A stretch of 64,000 nucleotides of DNA from Caulobacteraceae bacterium (lineage in GTDB: Bacteria; Pseudomonadota; Alphaproteobacteria; Caulobacterales; Caulobacteraceae): contig CANJPZ010000011.1 in NCBI GenBank assembly GCA_947476325.1, forward strand, positions 17,796 through 81,795. The letters are read 5' to 3'. The notes beneath the pieces were generated by a model. That model searched no databases. It was given only the letters and a program-made list of their open reading frames with translations, and had not been told where the DNA came from. The translations under genes were made by a program, and so were the position numbers. How positions within the stretch are numbered: position 1 is the stretch's first letter; the number at the start of each line of letters is the position of its first letter. This document shows positions 17,613 to 28,014 of the stretch, piece by piece.

Positions 17613-17709
17613 AGCGGCGATCTGATGGACTCAGATCGCCGCTCCAGGCCTTTGTTTCAACGCGCATTTATTCCGAAAACCGGTTCCCGCCTTTCGGTAT
17701 GCGCTCTAG
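17609..17709. repeat. 101-base palindromic intergenic repeat with CTAG ends, between convergent gsp genes
   Basis: CTAGAGCG (17609-17616) and its exact inverse CGCTCTAG (17702-17709) bound the element. Inside is a perfect 14-bp hairpin with a five-base loop (17612-17644) and a second dyad (GCGCAT/ATGCGC, CCGAAA/TTTCGG, 17662-17704). The TAG of each end supplies the stop codon of the gene it abuts. The form resembles dispersed intergenic palindromes of Caulobacterales; only one copy was noticed in the window. The first hairpin may act as a two-way transcription block although it lacks a T-run. Confidence 0.75.
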
Positions 17710-20213
17710 GGCGCCTTGACGCTGGACGGCGGCCGCTGAAGGCTGGCGCCCGTGACCGTGGAGCTGGGCAGGTCGAGACCGAAATTGCCCCCGCCGGACC
17801 ATGGGGTCAGGGTGTAGGAGCCGCCGCGGCCGGCCTTGAAGGCGTCATTGACCTCGCTGGACACCTGGTTGGTCAGGCTGGTCATGTCGTCTTCGTCGCG
17901 AATGATGAAGGGAGTGATCAGAACAACCAGTTCGGTCTTCTGACCCTGGATCCGGTCCTTGCGGAAGATCGCGCCCAGCACCGGGATGTCCTTCAGGAAG
18001 GGGACGCCGCTGTTGGCCTTGGCATAGTTGTCCTGCATCAGGCCGCCCAGAACCGCCGTATGGCCGTCGGCCAGGGACAGGGTTGTGGTCAGGTTGCGGT
18101 TGGGAACGTAGGGGCTCTGGATATTGGGGTTGGGATTGTCCTGAACGCTGGAGACTTCCTGATAGACCTGAAGGTCGACCCGATCGTCGCCGTAGACGGT
18201 GGGGGTGATATCCAGGATGACGCCGGTCGAGCGGTAGGTGATCTGCTGGACGACATTGGCCAGGCCGTTGGCTGCGCCGGTATTGGCGGCCTGCTGGCTG
18301 GTAATGATCGGAACATCGACCCCGACGTTGATTTCCGCCGAAGTGCCGCTGCGGGCGCTGAGGCGCGGGCGCGACAGCACATTGACCTTGTTGTTCGAGG
18401 CGAAGGCGTTGAACGCCGCACGCAGGTCGCCGTTGGCGGTGCTGAAGTTGAGATTCAGGCCGTTCGTGCCCAGACCCAGGCCGCTGACCGCGGTCTCGGC
18501 AGTGGTGGTGACCGGCGGGGTGCCGGTCGTGGTCGAGGTTGTGGTGAAGGTGCGCGTGCCGCCGCTGATGGTGTTGCCGCCTGAGGTGTTGTGGCTGAAG
18601 AACCATTCCAGGCCGACCTGGGTGTCGTCGGTCAGCGAGACCTCGGCGACGGTGACTTCCACCAGCACTTCGCGCGCCGGCGCGTCGAGCTTTTGCAGCA
18701 GGCCCCGCAGCTGGGAATACTCACTGGGGCTGCCGGTGAACAGGATCCGGTTGGAGGTGTCATCGACGGTGATTGTGCCGCCGGACGGCACCGAGCCGGC
18801 CACGGCCTGACCATTTCGCGCCGCCGTGGTGGTTGCTGCGCCGCCGCGGGCGTTTGTCGCTGCTCCGGCGCGTCCGGCGTTGTTGGCCGCGCCGCCGCGG
18901 CCTGCGTTGTTGGCGCCGCCGGCAGCCGCCCCGCCGCGTCCGGCATTGACGTTGGCCGCGCCGCCACGTCCGGCCGCTGCCGCGCCACCCGGTTGACCGA
19001 GCGCATTATTGACCTGGTTGGCGAAGCCGCCGCGAGCAGCGGCTCCGGTCGCGTTTGCCTGCGAGCCGGCGTTGACCAGCATCTGGCCGATCAGCGAGGC
19101 GGAGGTATTGCGCACCTCATAAACATAGGTGCTGCTGGCCTCGAGCCCTTCGGCGCTGGGCTGGTCCAGCTGGTTGGCCCAGTACTGCACCCGCGCCATG
19201 GTTTCGCGGTCTGCGGCGAAGACCAGGGTCTGGTTGGTGGTGGGCAAGGGTACGATCATGATCGACTTGGGACCCAGGGGGTCGGTGCCGACGATGAAGC
19301 CTTCGGCCGACAGTGTTGTCGACAAGGCCTGGGCATAGTTGTCGGGCGACCAGAAAACTGATTGCAGGCGCAGAACCTGCCCGCCGGCGAACGCCGGCTT
19401 GTCGAGGTTGCTCAGCAGGTCGACGGCGGTTGCGACCAGCCGTGACTGACCCTGGATGATGAAGGCGTTGGCGGCGGCGTCAGGCGTGAAAGTGACCTGG
19501 CCGCCTGCGCCGGCTGCGGTCTTGATGAAATCCTGGATTCCGTCTGCCCGCAGGGCGACCAGCTGGAAGAACCAGGTGACCTGGCGGTTGCCGGCCGGCG
19601 CATCCGCCGATGAGCGGCTGCGGATCACCGATCCTGTTGCGCCGCCCGTCGCGCCGGCGCCGTCCTCGGTGATCATGATCGAGCCGCGATTGATGGACAG
19701 GGTCAGGCCATAGTTGCGCAGGGCCGCCTGCAGCATGCGGATGTAGTCACGCTTGGACATGGTGGCCGGCGCATTGACCTGGATGACGTCGGTGCGCGTC
19801 GCAAGTCCGGGGCCGAGTGTATAGGGCACGTGCAGAACGTCCGAGAATACGGTGTTCAGGTACTGGGGCAGGGGCTGGGGCGTCAGGACCGCGTTGAGCG
19901 GCTCGGCGGGCACCAGGGCGGCGATCTCGTCGGCGCTGGCCGGCGTGACGGGCGCGGTTCGCGCGGTCGCCGTGCCCGGGATGGTTTCCGATCGTGACGC
20001 CGGACCGCGCACCAGATCGCCGCCGTCACCGCCACGACCGCCACGGCCAGGCGCCGGCCCAACACTGACTTCGGATCCTGGCAACAGAGTTGCTCCGCTG
20101 ACGGTCGTCGTCGGCTCGGCGACTTTCATGGTCGGAAACGAGGCGCAGCCGTAGAGCGCAGTTGACGCCATTAGGCCGGCGACGACGGTTAGATTTCCCC
20201 TCTGGAAACGCAT
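17706..20213 (-). CDS. gspD: Type II secretion outer-membrane secretin GspD
   Basis: 835 residues. The start MRFQRGNLTVVAG opens a lipoprotein signal ending TALYGC, which would help outer-membrane targeting. N0-N3 domains follow; N1-N3 repeats include FIIQGQSRLVATAVDLLSNLDKP and ILFTGSPSEYSQLRGLLQKLDAP. Between them lies a long Ala/Gly/Asn/Arg-rich insert (encoded about 18800-19060). The secretin core reads VLVEVTVAEVSLTDDTQVGLEWF, VLSRPRLSARSG, VPIITSQQ, TTTLSLADGHTAVLGGLMQ and VPFLKDIPVLGAIFR. It forms the multimeric exit channel. It is the last gene of the minus-strand unit M-C-D. Confidence 0.95.
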   Translation of the reverse strand: MRFQRGNLTVVAGLMASTALYGCASFPTMKVAEPTTTVSGATLLPGSEVSVGPAPGRGGRGGDGGDLVRGPASRSETIPGTATARTAPVTPASADEIAALVPAEPLNAVLTPQPLPQYLNTVFSDVLHVPYTLGPGLATRTDVIQVNAPATMSKRDYIRMLQAALRNYGLTLSINRGSIMITEDGAGATGGATGSVIRSRSSADAPAGNRQVTWFFQLVALRADGIQDFIKTAAGAGGQVTFTPDAAANAFIIQGQSRLVATAVDLLSNLDKPAFAGGQVLRLQSVFWSPDNYAQALSTTLSAEGFIVGTDPLGPKSIMIVPLPTTNQTLVFAADRETMARVQYWANQLDQPSAEGLEASSTYVYEVRNTSASLIGQMLVNAGSQANATGAAARGGFANQVNNALGQPGGAAAAGRGGAANVNAGRGGAAAGGANNAGRGGAANNAGRAGAATNARGGAATTTAARNGQAVAGSVPSGGTITVDDTSNRILFTGSPSEYSQLRGLLQKLDAPAREVLVEVTVAEVSLTDDTQVGLEWFFSHNTSGGNTISGGTRTFTTTSTTTGTPPVTTTAETAVSGLGLGTNGLNLNFSTANGDLRAAFNAFASNNKVNVLSRPRLSARSGTSAEINVGVDVPIITSQQAANTGAANGLANVVQQITYRSTGVILDITPTVYGDDRVDLQVYQEVSSVQDNPNPNIQSPYVPNRNLTTTLSLADGHTAVLGGLMQDNYAKANSGVPFLKDIPVLGAIFRKDRIQGQKTELVVLITPFIIRDEDDMTSLTNQVSSEVNDAFKAGRGGSYTLTPWSGGGNFGLDLPSSTVTGASLQRPPSSVKAP

Positions 20214-20236
20214 GGTGCTTCGTCTTTCTTTCTGGG

Positions 20237-21193
20237 TTAGCCGCCGCGGCCGCGGCCGCCTCGACCGCCACCGTTGAAACCGCCGCCCTGGAAGCCACCG
20301 CCCCCTGGATTGAAACCACCGCCCGGCGCACCCCGGTTGCCGCCGGGGCCGCCTGGCCCGCCGATCTGAACCGGGCGCGCCGGCGCACCTTGCTGAGCGC
20401 CCTGCTGAGCGACCTGGGGCAGAATTTGAGTCATCTGGGCGATCTGCTGCTGGGTGATGACCCCGGCGCTGGCGAAGGCGTTCAGGACCGAGGTCAGGGC
20501 CGAGGGGTTGAAACCAGGATTGCGCGACATTTGCTGCCATAGCTGGATAATGGTGTTTTGATTGGCCTGGCCGTTCTGCATCTGGGTTCGCAGCTGGGCC
20601 AGTTGAGCCTCGGTCGCGCCGGCTGCCTTCAGGGCGTTGACGACGGCGCCAATTTTTTCACTCGGAACTTCACCTGGCCGCAGGCCATTGGTCAGGGCCA
20701 GCCGCACGGCCGGAGGTGGCGCTGCAACGGTCGCGTCCGCAATCGGCGGCGAGAACAGGCCAATCCGGCGCGTGTCCGCGCCCTTGGTCAGGGTGGCCGA
20801 TGTTGAGCTTACACTCTCGAGTTTCCAGCCATCGCGATACATGTCGCCGGGGCTCAGCGAACGGCGCGAACCCAGCACCACCTTGGGCGGCGCGCCGGGA
20901 GAATTCAGGACCGCCGACAGGTCGCGGCGAAACTGGACGGCGACGTCAGGCCCGGTCGCGACCGCGGCGACCACCTTGGGCGGCGCCGGAGGGGGCGGCG
21001 GCGGCGCGTTGAGGCTGGCCAGATAGACCGCAGCCTCCTTGGCGCCCCAGCCCGGCTTGACGATGAGCGGAGGGGCTGTGGCCCTGGCGGGCGCAACCTG
21101 AACCGCCGAGGGCCTGAGGCCCTGCCAGTAGCCGACGCCGGCCGCCGCCGGCGCGCCGACCGCGGCGATCAGGACAACAGCCCGCAAGCTCAT
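20237..21193 (-). CDS. gspC: GspC-like type II secretion coupling protein with Gly/Arg-rich tail
   Basis: 318 residues. One N-terminal membrane helix (about 4-24) is followed by a Pro-rich stretch. The segment KVVLGSRRSLSPGDMYRDGWKLESVSSTSATL (given here by its ends, residues 104-136) resembles the GspC homology region that binds the secretin. Residues 165-265 are Gln-rich and helical with no PDZ domain visible. The tail, 278-318, is almost pure Gly with Arg, Asn and Pro. Position between gspM and gspD supports a GspC role, but the divergence is large, so this is a functional assignment by synteny. The start ATG overlaps the gspM stop. Confidence 0.65.
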   Translation of the reverse strand: MSLRAVVLIAAVGAPAAAGVGYWQGLRPSAVQVAPARATAPPLIVKPGWGAKEAAVYLASLNAPPPPPPAPPKVVAAVATGPDVAVQFRRDLSAVLNSPGAPPKVVLGSRRSLSPGDMYRDGWKLESVSSTSATLTKGADTRRIGLFSPPIADATVAAPPPAVRLALTNGLRPGEVPSEKIGAVVNALKAAGATEAQLAQLRTQMQNGQANQNTIIQLWQQMSRNPGFNPSALTSVLNAFASAGVITQQQIAQMTQILPQVAQQGAQQGAPARPVQIGGPGGPGGNRGAPGGGFNPGGGGFQGGGFNGGGRGGRGRGG

Positions 21194-21792
21194 GTTGAGC
21201 CGGCCTTTGGCGTTGCGACAGGCGCCACCACGAGCGGAGCCTTGAGGTTGACCCGAAGCTTGGGCTCCTTGTCACCGGTCAGCTGAACTTCCTCGAGAAC
21301 AAACCCCTTGCCGCTGGCCGCCAGTCCCGACATCAGGCCCGACAGGCCGCTCCAGCTGAAGGGCGCGGTGATTTCGATGGGGGCGAAGGTGACGTCGCCC
21401 GCCGTCTCAAGCCGGTCGCTGGTCTTGACCTCGGGATTTGCCAGGCCGGCGGTCGCGGCCATCCGGGCCACATCGCTCTGCGCCTTGACCTGGGCGACGG
21501 CGACGGAACTTCCCTGCCAGGACCAGGCCCTGACTTCGGCGCGGGTCTTGTCGATTTCATGAGCCAGATTGGCGCCGGACGTCCGGCCCGCCGCCTGCCG
21601 GGCGGCTTCAAGAGCGGTCCGGGCGTCACTGTGTGCCTGACTGGCGGATTGCTGGACGTTGTAGGCCAGAAGCAGGGCGCCCAGCGGAATCAGGGCCGAC
21701 AGACCGGTCAGCAGGCGTCGCTCGTTCGGGCTCAATCTTGCGATCTGGCCGTCGAGTGACGCTCTGATTCCGGAGAAGGCGGCGACGGCCAA
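21190..21792 (-). CDS. gspM: Type II secretion inner-membrane protein GspM
   Basis: 200 residues from a TTG with AGGA eight bases upstream. The short cytoplasmic start (IARLSPNERRLLTGL) and single membrane helix (about 31-45) are typical of GspM. A coiled coil (about 47-90) and a ferredoxin-like periplasmic domain ending LRVNLKAPLVV complete it. It partners GspL in the inner-membrane platform. It is the first gene of the minus-strand trio. Confidence 0.8.
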   Translation of the reverse strand: MAVAAFSGIRASLDGQIARLSPNERRLLTGLSALIPLGALLLAYNVQQSASQAHSDARTALEAARQAAGRTSGANLAHEIDKTRAEVRAWSWQGSSVAVAQVKAQSDVARMAATAGLANPEVKTSDRLETAGDVTFAPIEITAPFSWSGLSGLMSGLAASGKGFVLEEVQLTGDKEPKLRVNLKAPLVVAPVATPKAGST

Positions 21793-22106
21793 AGGCGAGT
21801 TCCTGCCACGATTTTTGTTTTTCTAGCTAGGGTCGGCTGTTTCATACCCGTGTTTCGGCGGTGTTTCATCCGCTGGCCGCAATAAGGCGCCAATATGCGC
21901 CGGCCTATACCAAAAATGACACGCGAAACCGCCTGCAGTCTGCTGAAACGCCCCGTCACCCTTGACGGCAAAGGGGTTGGCCGGACAATTCAGAACGTTG
22001 CCGGTGCGCATCAAGCTGCGCCGTCATTTTGACATGCTTGTGACGCGGAATTCGGCTACCAATAAGACCCCTAAAATACTCCAGAACACTTAAGCGGGCG
22101 CCATAG
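21793..22106. promoter_or_regulatory. Divergent control region of gspMCD and gspGHJKL
   Basis: 314 bases with no gene. It must hold the start signals for both halves of the secretion locus. On the plus strand TTGACA (22029-22034) is a good -35 box, but only a weak GGCTAC lies at the right distance (about 18 bases) for a -10. No operator or hairpin stands out. The stretch 21815-21960 is visibly AT-richer than the genes around it. Confidence 0.4.
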
Positions 22107-22553
22107 ATGACCATCCAGACACTGACCCGTCGCCAGATTGGCGACCTGCGCAGCAAGGCCGGCTACACCTTGCTCGAGATCCTCATTGTGATGGTGATCA
22201 TCGGCCTGCTGGTGACCATGGTTGGCGTTGGGCTGCAGCGCGTTCTGGACGGCGCCAAGGTGAATACCGCCAAGACCCAGATTCACGCCCTCAAGGCCTC
22301 GCTCGACGTCATGCAACTGCATATCGGCCGCTATCCGACCGCGGGTGAGGGCCTGACCATCCTGTCGCAGTCGCCCGGTGATGCGGCGCCAGGCTGGCAA
22401 GGCCCCTATCTGGACAAGGCGCTGCCGAAAGACCCGTGGGGCCACGATTATATCTATGTGGCGCCGGCCGGTGACGAAGAGCCCAAGATCAAAAGCCTGG
22501 GCAAGGACGGGCAGGAAGGTGGAACCGGCTATGCCGAGGATATCGTCCAGTAG
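22107..22553 (+). CDS. gspG: Type II secretion major pseudopilin GspG
   Basis: 148 residues. After a 18-residue basic leader comes SKAGYTLLEILIVMVIIGLL, the prepilin cleavage site (Tyr replacing the common Phe at +1) with Glu+5. The mature part has the GspG-specific AKTQIHALKASLDVMQLHIGRYPTAGEGL (residue 47 on) and PWGHDYIYVAPA, and ends in the calcium-loop region KSLGKDGQEGG. It builds the pseudopilus shaft. First gene of the plus-strand GHJKL unit. Confidence 0.95.
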   Translation: MTIQTLTRRQIGDLRSKAGYTLLEILIVMVIIGLLVTMVGVGLQRVLDGAKVNTAKTQIHALKASLDVMQLHIGRYPTAGEGLTILSQSPGDAAPGWQGPYLDKALPKDPWGHDYIYVAPAGDEEPKIKSLGKDGQEGGTGYAEDIVQ

Positions 22554-22998
22554 CCGGATCGAGTCCAAGGCCGGATTCACGCTGCTAGAAATCCTGATCG
22601 TCATAACCGTGATGGCCCTGACGGTCGCCATCGTGCTGCCGAACGTGCGTCGCAGCTTGAGCGAGAGCGCCGTCCAGACCACATTTCTCGAATTCCAGTC
22701 CCACGCCACCAGCCTCAGGGCGCGCGCCTATCATGAGAACCAGGCTATCAACCTCCTGGCCACTGCTGAGGCCCCGCTGGACGATGCCGACGTTACGGAC
22801 GATCCCGCCAGCTCCGAGGTCCGGACGCGCAGCATCCATCTGAACGACCCGTCCTGGAGCTATCGTCTGGCTGAGCCGATGACCATTTCGGCAGGCGGGG
22901 TTTGCTCGCAGGTCGATGCCTATCTTTACCAGGACGACAAGCAAGCCGCCCACCTGCAGAGCCAGGCCGACTGCCATTTCAAGCGGGTGACCGGATGA
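22531..22998 (+). CDS. gspH: Type II secretion minor pseudopilin GspH
   Basis: 155 residues, beginning inside the last 23 bases of gspG. The start MPRISSSSRIESKAGFTLLE gives the expected basic leader and cleavage site. The helix is ILIVITVMALTVAIVLPNV. The soluble domain has FLEFQSHATSLRARAYHENQ, like the region just after the helix in GspH, and two Cys near the C-terminus (CSQVDAYLYQ and ADCHF) that could pair. It is a minor pseudopilin near the fibre tip. Confidence 0.85.
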   Translation: MPRISSSSRIESKAGFTLLEILIVITVMALTVAIVLPNVRRSLSESAVQTTFLEFQSHATSLRARAYHENQAINLLATAEAPLDDADVTDDPASSEVRTRSIHLNDPSWSYRLAEPMTISAGGVCSQVDAYLYQDDKQAAHLQSQADCHFKRVTG

Positions 22999-23885
22999 TC
23001 CGGCGCTGTGACCGGCGGGCGGGCTTCACCCTTATCGAGTCCCTGACCGCCCTGATAATCACCGGATTTGCGGTCAGCCTGATCCTGATGATCGGCGCGC
23101 GCGGCGCCTTCCAGGGCCTGATGCTCGGCAATCGCGCCGTGGCGACCATCGACAACAACGTCACCCGCTCGGCGCTTGGCGACCTCATCGGTGACATCGT
23201 GATACCGCCCCTGACGCTGGCCTCCCAGGCGGCGGAAACCGAAACCATGGAGGTCGACGATTCCTTCGTCGGTGCGACCGATCAGGTGGCCGGCAGGCTG
23301 GTGGCCGGCCGCGAGACCCCTTGCGCGCCGATCGGCGCCGAGGGCCGGCTTGTCCTGGCGGTCCGCAAGACGGGCGATCTTGAATCGACGGTGTCCTGCG
23401 CCCTGACCTATGACGACGGCACAGCGATCGAGCCGGTCGATATGGTCAAGTTGCGTTGGCCGGATGCGGCCTTTTCCTATTCAGAAGACGGTGCCCAATG
23501 GCTGGGCGCGTGGGAGGTCGACCGGGGCCAGCCTGTTGAAACATCCGCCCTGCCCAATGCGATCCAGCGCAAGGTGTTTGTCCGGCTGACCAGCAGCGAC
23601 GGCCGCTCACAGCTGGTGGAGATCGCCACGTCTGGCCGCGTGGTCGCCCAGACCGCGCCTGCCCCGCCGCAATCCAACAACAACGGTGGCGGTGGCGGTG
23701 GCCGCGGCGTCGGCGTCGGGGGGCGCGGGGGCGGACCCGGCGGACCCGGCGGCAATGGCGGTGGCCGCGGCGGGCAAGGCGGCGGACGCGGTGGCGGACC
23801 GGGCGGACCGGGTGGCGGAGCGCCGGGCGGCGGGCGCGGCGGTGGAGGTGGCGGCGGCGCAGGCGGCGGCGGGAGGGGCGGATGA
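22995..23885 (+). CDS. gspJ: Type II secretion minor pseudopilin GspJ-like with Gly/Arg-rich tail
   Basis: 296 residues. The leader MIRRCDRRAG precedes FTLIESLTALIITGFAVSLI. The soluble domain (about 40-220) contains FVRLTSSDGRSQLVEIATSG, a GspJ-like end strand. Residues 231-296 are then nearly all Gly with Arg, Pro and Ala, an extension not seen in ordinary GspJ and about a quarter of the protein. ATGA overlaps at both ends tie it to gspH and gspK. GspJ with GspI and GspK forms the fibre tip, so the tail would sit at the secretin mouth. Assignment between I and J is by order. Confidence 0.75.
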   Translation: MIRRCDRRAGFTLIESLTALIITGFAVSLILMIGARGAFQGLMLGNRAVATIDNNVTRSALGDLIGDIVIPPLTLASQAAETETMEVDDSFVGATDQVAGRLVAGRETPCAPIGAEGRLVLAVRKTGDLESTVSCALTYDDGTAIEPVDMVKLRWPDAAFSYSEDGAQWLGAWEVDRGQPVETSALPNAIQRKVFVRLTSSDGRSQLVEIATSGRVVAQTAPAPPQSNNNGGGGGGRGVGVGGRGGGPGGPGGNGGGRGGQGGGRGGGPGGPGGGAPGGGRGGGGGGGAGGGGRGG

Positions 23886-24874
23886 CGCACAATTCCCACA
23901 AGGCAGGGTTCGCGCTGCCGATGGTATTGACCATCGTGGCGATCCTGACGCTCACCTACGCCGTGTGTCTGAACCAGCTGGTGTTTCTGACCCGGGAGAC
24001 ACGCCAGGCCATTCAACGGGCTGCGTTTGATCGCGTGGCCATGTCGGCCGAAGCGCGACTGTCCTACCTTGTCACCACAGAGCCGTTTGGCGCAGGCGCC
24101 CTCAACATCGGCTCAGCGCGCAATACCAGCAACGCCAACGGTCAGCTTACGCAGCCGGTTGTCGACGCCTCCAGCACCCTGACCATGGACGACCGGCCGT
24201 ACCGATTCCTGGAAAACAGTGACTCGACGGTTCCGTTTCTGGCTCGGGTGCAGGACGAGGCCGGGCTTTTCAACCTCTATGGCGCGACCGTCGATCAGCT
24301 GACCCGTCTGTTCACCCAGCTCGGCGAACTGGACGACCGTGACGCCGGCAATCTGGCGACCGAGGTGCAGACCTACAACGTCGATTCGACGTCCCACCAA
24401 CCGCTTCGCCGGCCTTCAGCGATTTTTTCGCGCATTGCAGGTATGGCCGACCTGTTTCCGCCTCGTGTTCGGGACCGGCTGCTCGACAAGATCACCGCCT
24501 ATCCGGACAACCTGGCCTTTAACATCAACACAGCGCCGGCCGACGTCATCGCCATTCTGTTCAATGTCGACGAGACGACGGCTCAGAGCGTTGTCGACAA
24601 TCGCGAAGGCACGACCATCGGCACGCTGAACAGCATAGGTCTTACATCTCCCGACCCGGCCAAGGCCTACACCTTTTCCGGCGGACGCCTTCGGTTCACT
24701 TTTTCTGACCCCAAGAGCGGGCTGACCTACAGGTCCAGCCTGATCCTTACGCCAACCAACGCAGAACGGCCCCTCTGGGTCGAAAATCCGCGTACGACCG
24801 TCACGCCCCCTCCTGCAGATGTGGAAGTCAATGACCTCGACCCCTTCCCGGACATCCCCGATCTCACTTCTTAA
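23882..24874 (+). CDS. gspK: Type II secretion minor pseudopilin GspK
   Basis: 330 residues, the length class of GspK, the largest pseudopilin. It starts MTHNSHKAGFALPMVLTIVAIL; like other GspK proteins it lacks Glu at +5 (Met/Val here). The body has the GspK features AEARLSYLVTTEP, a DEAGLFNLYGATVDQLTRLF segment, and an inserted helical domain with FNINTAPADVIAILFNVDE, a helix-hairpin-helix-like motif. It caps the pseudopilus tip. Confidence 0.92.
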   Translation: MTHNSHKAGFALPMVLTIVAILTLTYAVCLNQLVFLTRETRQAIQRAAFDRVAMSAEARLSYLVTTEPFGAGALNIGSARNTSNANGQLTQPVVDASSTLTMDDRPYRFLENSDSTVPFLARVQDEAGLFNLYGATVDQLTRLFTQLGELDDRDAGNLATEVQTYNVDSTSHQPLRRPSAIFSRIAGMADLFPPRVRDRLLDKITAYPDNLAFNINTAPADVIAILFNVDETTAQSVVDNREGTTIGTLNSIGLTSPDPAKAYTFSGGRLRFTFSDPKSGLTYRSSLILTPTNAERPLWVENPRTTVTPPPADVEVNDLDPFPDIPDLTS

Positions 24875-24887
24875 GGGGGACGGCTCG

Positions 24888-25910
24888 ATGGAGCCGCTGC
24901 ACCTGCGCCCCGGCCCGTTCCAGGCCGGCTTTGTCGTGCTTGCGCGCGAGCGCTGCCTGTTTGAGCATTTCCCTGTGGCCGCCGGTCTCAGCGCCCGGGC
25001 GGCAACGGCGGCGGCGCGGCTGCATGCGGACACCGCCGCGCCCTACCAGCGGTACGGCGCCCTTATCACCCACAAAGGTTCAAGCTTCGGCATCTGGTGG
25101 TGGGACGCCCAGTGGGTGGGAGAGCGGCTCGGCGGGTTGGGCCTGGATCCCGCGACCCGCATTGTGCCTGAGCCTATGGTGCGGGCGACGGGCGAAGGCT
25201 GGCGTATCACCAAGGCCTCAAGCGGCTATGAGGCACAGTTGTGGAAACAGGGCTTTCTGCTGGCCGACCAGTGGCGCCGCTCGCCCTACGATGCGGCCGC
25301 CTGGCAGGGCTTTGTACGGGTTCAGGCTGATCAGAGCGGCGCCGAAAGCGCCGTCCTTATGGCCCAGGAAGCGCCCTGGACCCTGCAGTCTCCCTATCGC
25401 CGGACAACCTTGAGCGCATGGACGCCGCAAAAGACGGGGCAGCTCGCCCTGGCGGCGGGGGTTGCTGTGGTGCTGTCCTTGAGCCTCTATCTGGCCGGTA
25501 ACGCCGTCGGCCTGAACCGGCACACGGACCAGATCAAAAGCGAAACCGCGCAACTCAAGGCCAAGGCTCCGGGCGGACAGAACCTGCGCAGCCAGATCAG
25601 TGGTGTGACCGCGCTCAAGACTTCGATCGAGGGACCCAGCGCCATGGCCCTGCTGCAGGAGGCCCAGCAGATCATCGAGCCGTTCGGATACAAGGTGATT
25701 GTGTTCGATGCGGCCCGTGACGGGTTGACGATTGTCCTGCCCAAGGAAGCGGTGGGTGATCTGGACGGCATCGCGCGGGAACTGTCGGCGTCCCATCTGT
25801 TCGCCGACGTTAAACCGAGCCTTGATCGCGACCATCAGCGCCTGACCATCGTCATGACAGCCAAGGGCGCCCGGCCCAAGTCAAAGACCAAGGCTCGCGT
25901 CAAAACCTAG
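24888..25910 (+). CDS. gspL: Type II secretion inner-membrane protein GspL
   Basis: 340 residues from MEPLHLRPGPFQAG, set by AAGGGGGA seven bases upstream. A cytoplasmic actin-like domain (about 1-180) would bind GspE. One membrane helix (about 187-206, LALAAGVAVVLSLSLYLAG) follows, then a periplasmic coiled coil and a ferredoxin-like domain (about 245-325), ending in a Lys-rich tail. Its unusual separation from gspM, which opens the opposite unit, still places the L and M starts under related control. Six bases separate it from convergent pckA. Confidence 0.82.
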   Translation: MEPLHLRPGPFQAGFVVLARERCLFEHFPVAAGLSARAATAAARLHADTAAPYQRYGALITHKGSSFGIWWWDAQWVGERLGGLGLDPATRIVPEPMVRATGEGWRITKASSGYEAQLWKQGFLLADQWRRSPYDAAAWQGFVRVQADQSGAESAVLMAQEAPWTLQSPYRRTTLSAWTPQKTGQLALAAGVAVVLSLSLYLAGNAVGLNRHTDQIKSETAQLKAKAPGGQNLRSQISGVTALKTSIEGPSAMALLQEAQQIIEPFGYKVIVFDAARDGLTIVLPKEAVGDLDGIARELSASHLFADVKPSLDRDHQRLTIVMTAKGARPKSKTKARVKT

Positions 25911-25916
25911 TCCTGG

Positions 25917-27779
<1,863 letters not shown>

Positions 27780-27947
27780 CAAGGCGTCTCCAATGATTCA
27801 CTGACATTAGGCGCTGGCCGGACCGGAGCCAAGACCGCGAAAGTGGCGCCTCTTAGGCGGAACGCCAAGCCAATACAACATCAAGGCCGGTCCATAACCA
27901 TGATTTGAGGGCTTTCTCCCCAGGTTTGGTCCGCACCGGCGCAGGCC

Positions 27948-27984
27948 AAAAGAATTGGGCGCGGAGGCCGAAGCTTCCGCGCCC
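27948..27984 (-). terminator. Rho-independent terminator after amtB
   Basis: On the minus strand a stem of nine G/C-rich pairs, one mismatch and two more pairs closes a TTCG tetraloop (27957-27984) and is followed by AATTCTTTT. It lies 30 bases past the amtB stop. Confidence 0.85.
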
Positions 27985-28014
27985 TTTCCTTGCCGGCTCG
28001 TGAGAGCCAGACCC

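Noticed and set aside
23685..24030. Gly-rich coding repeats read as a tandem repeat or CRISPR-like array
   Set aside because: The repeats are irregular GGN-codon runs within the pseudopilin frame, without fixed repeat and spacer units.
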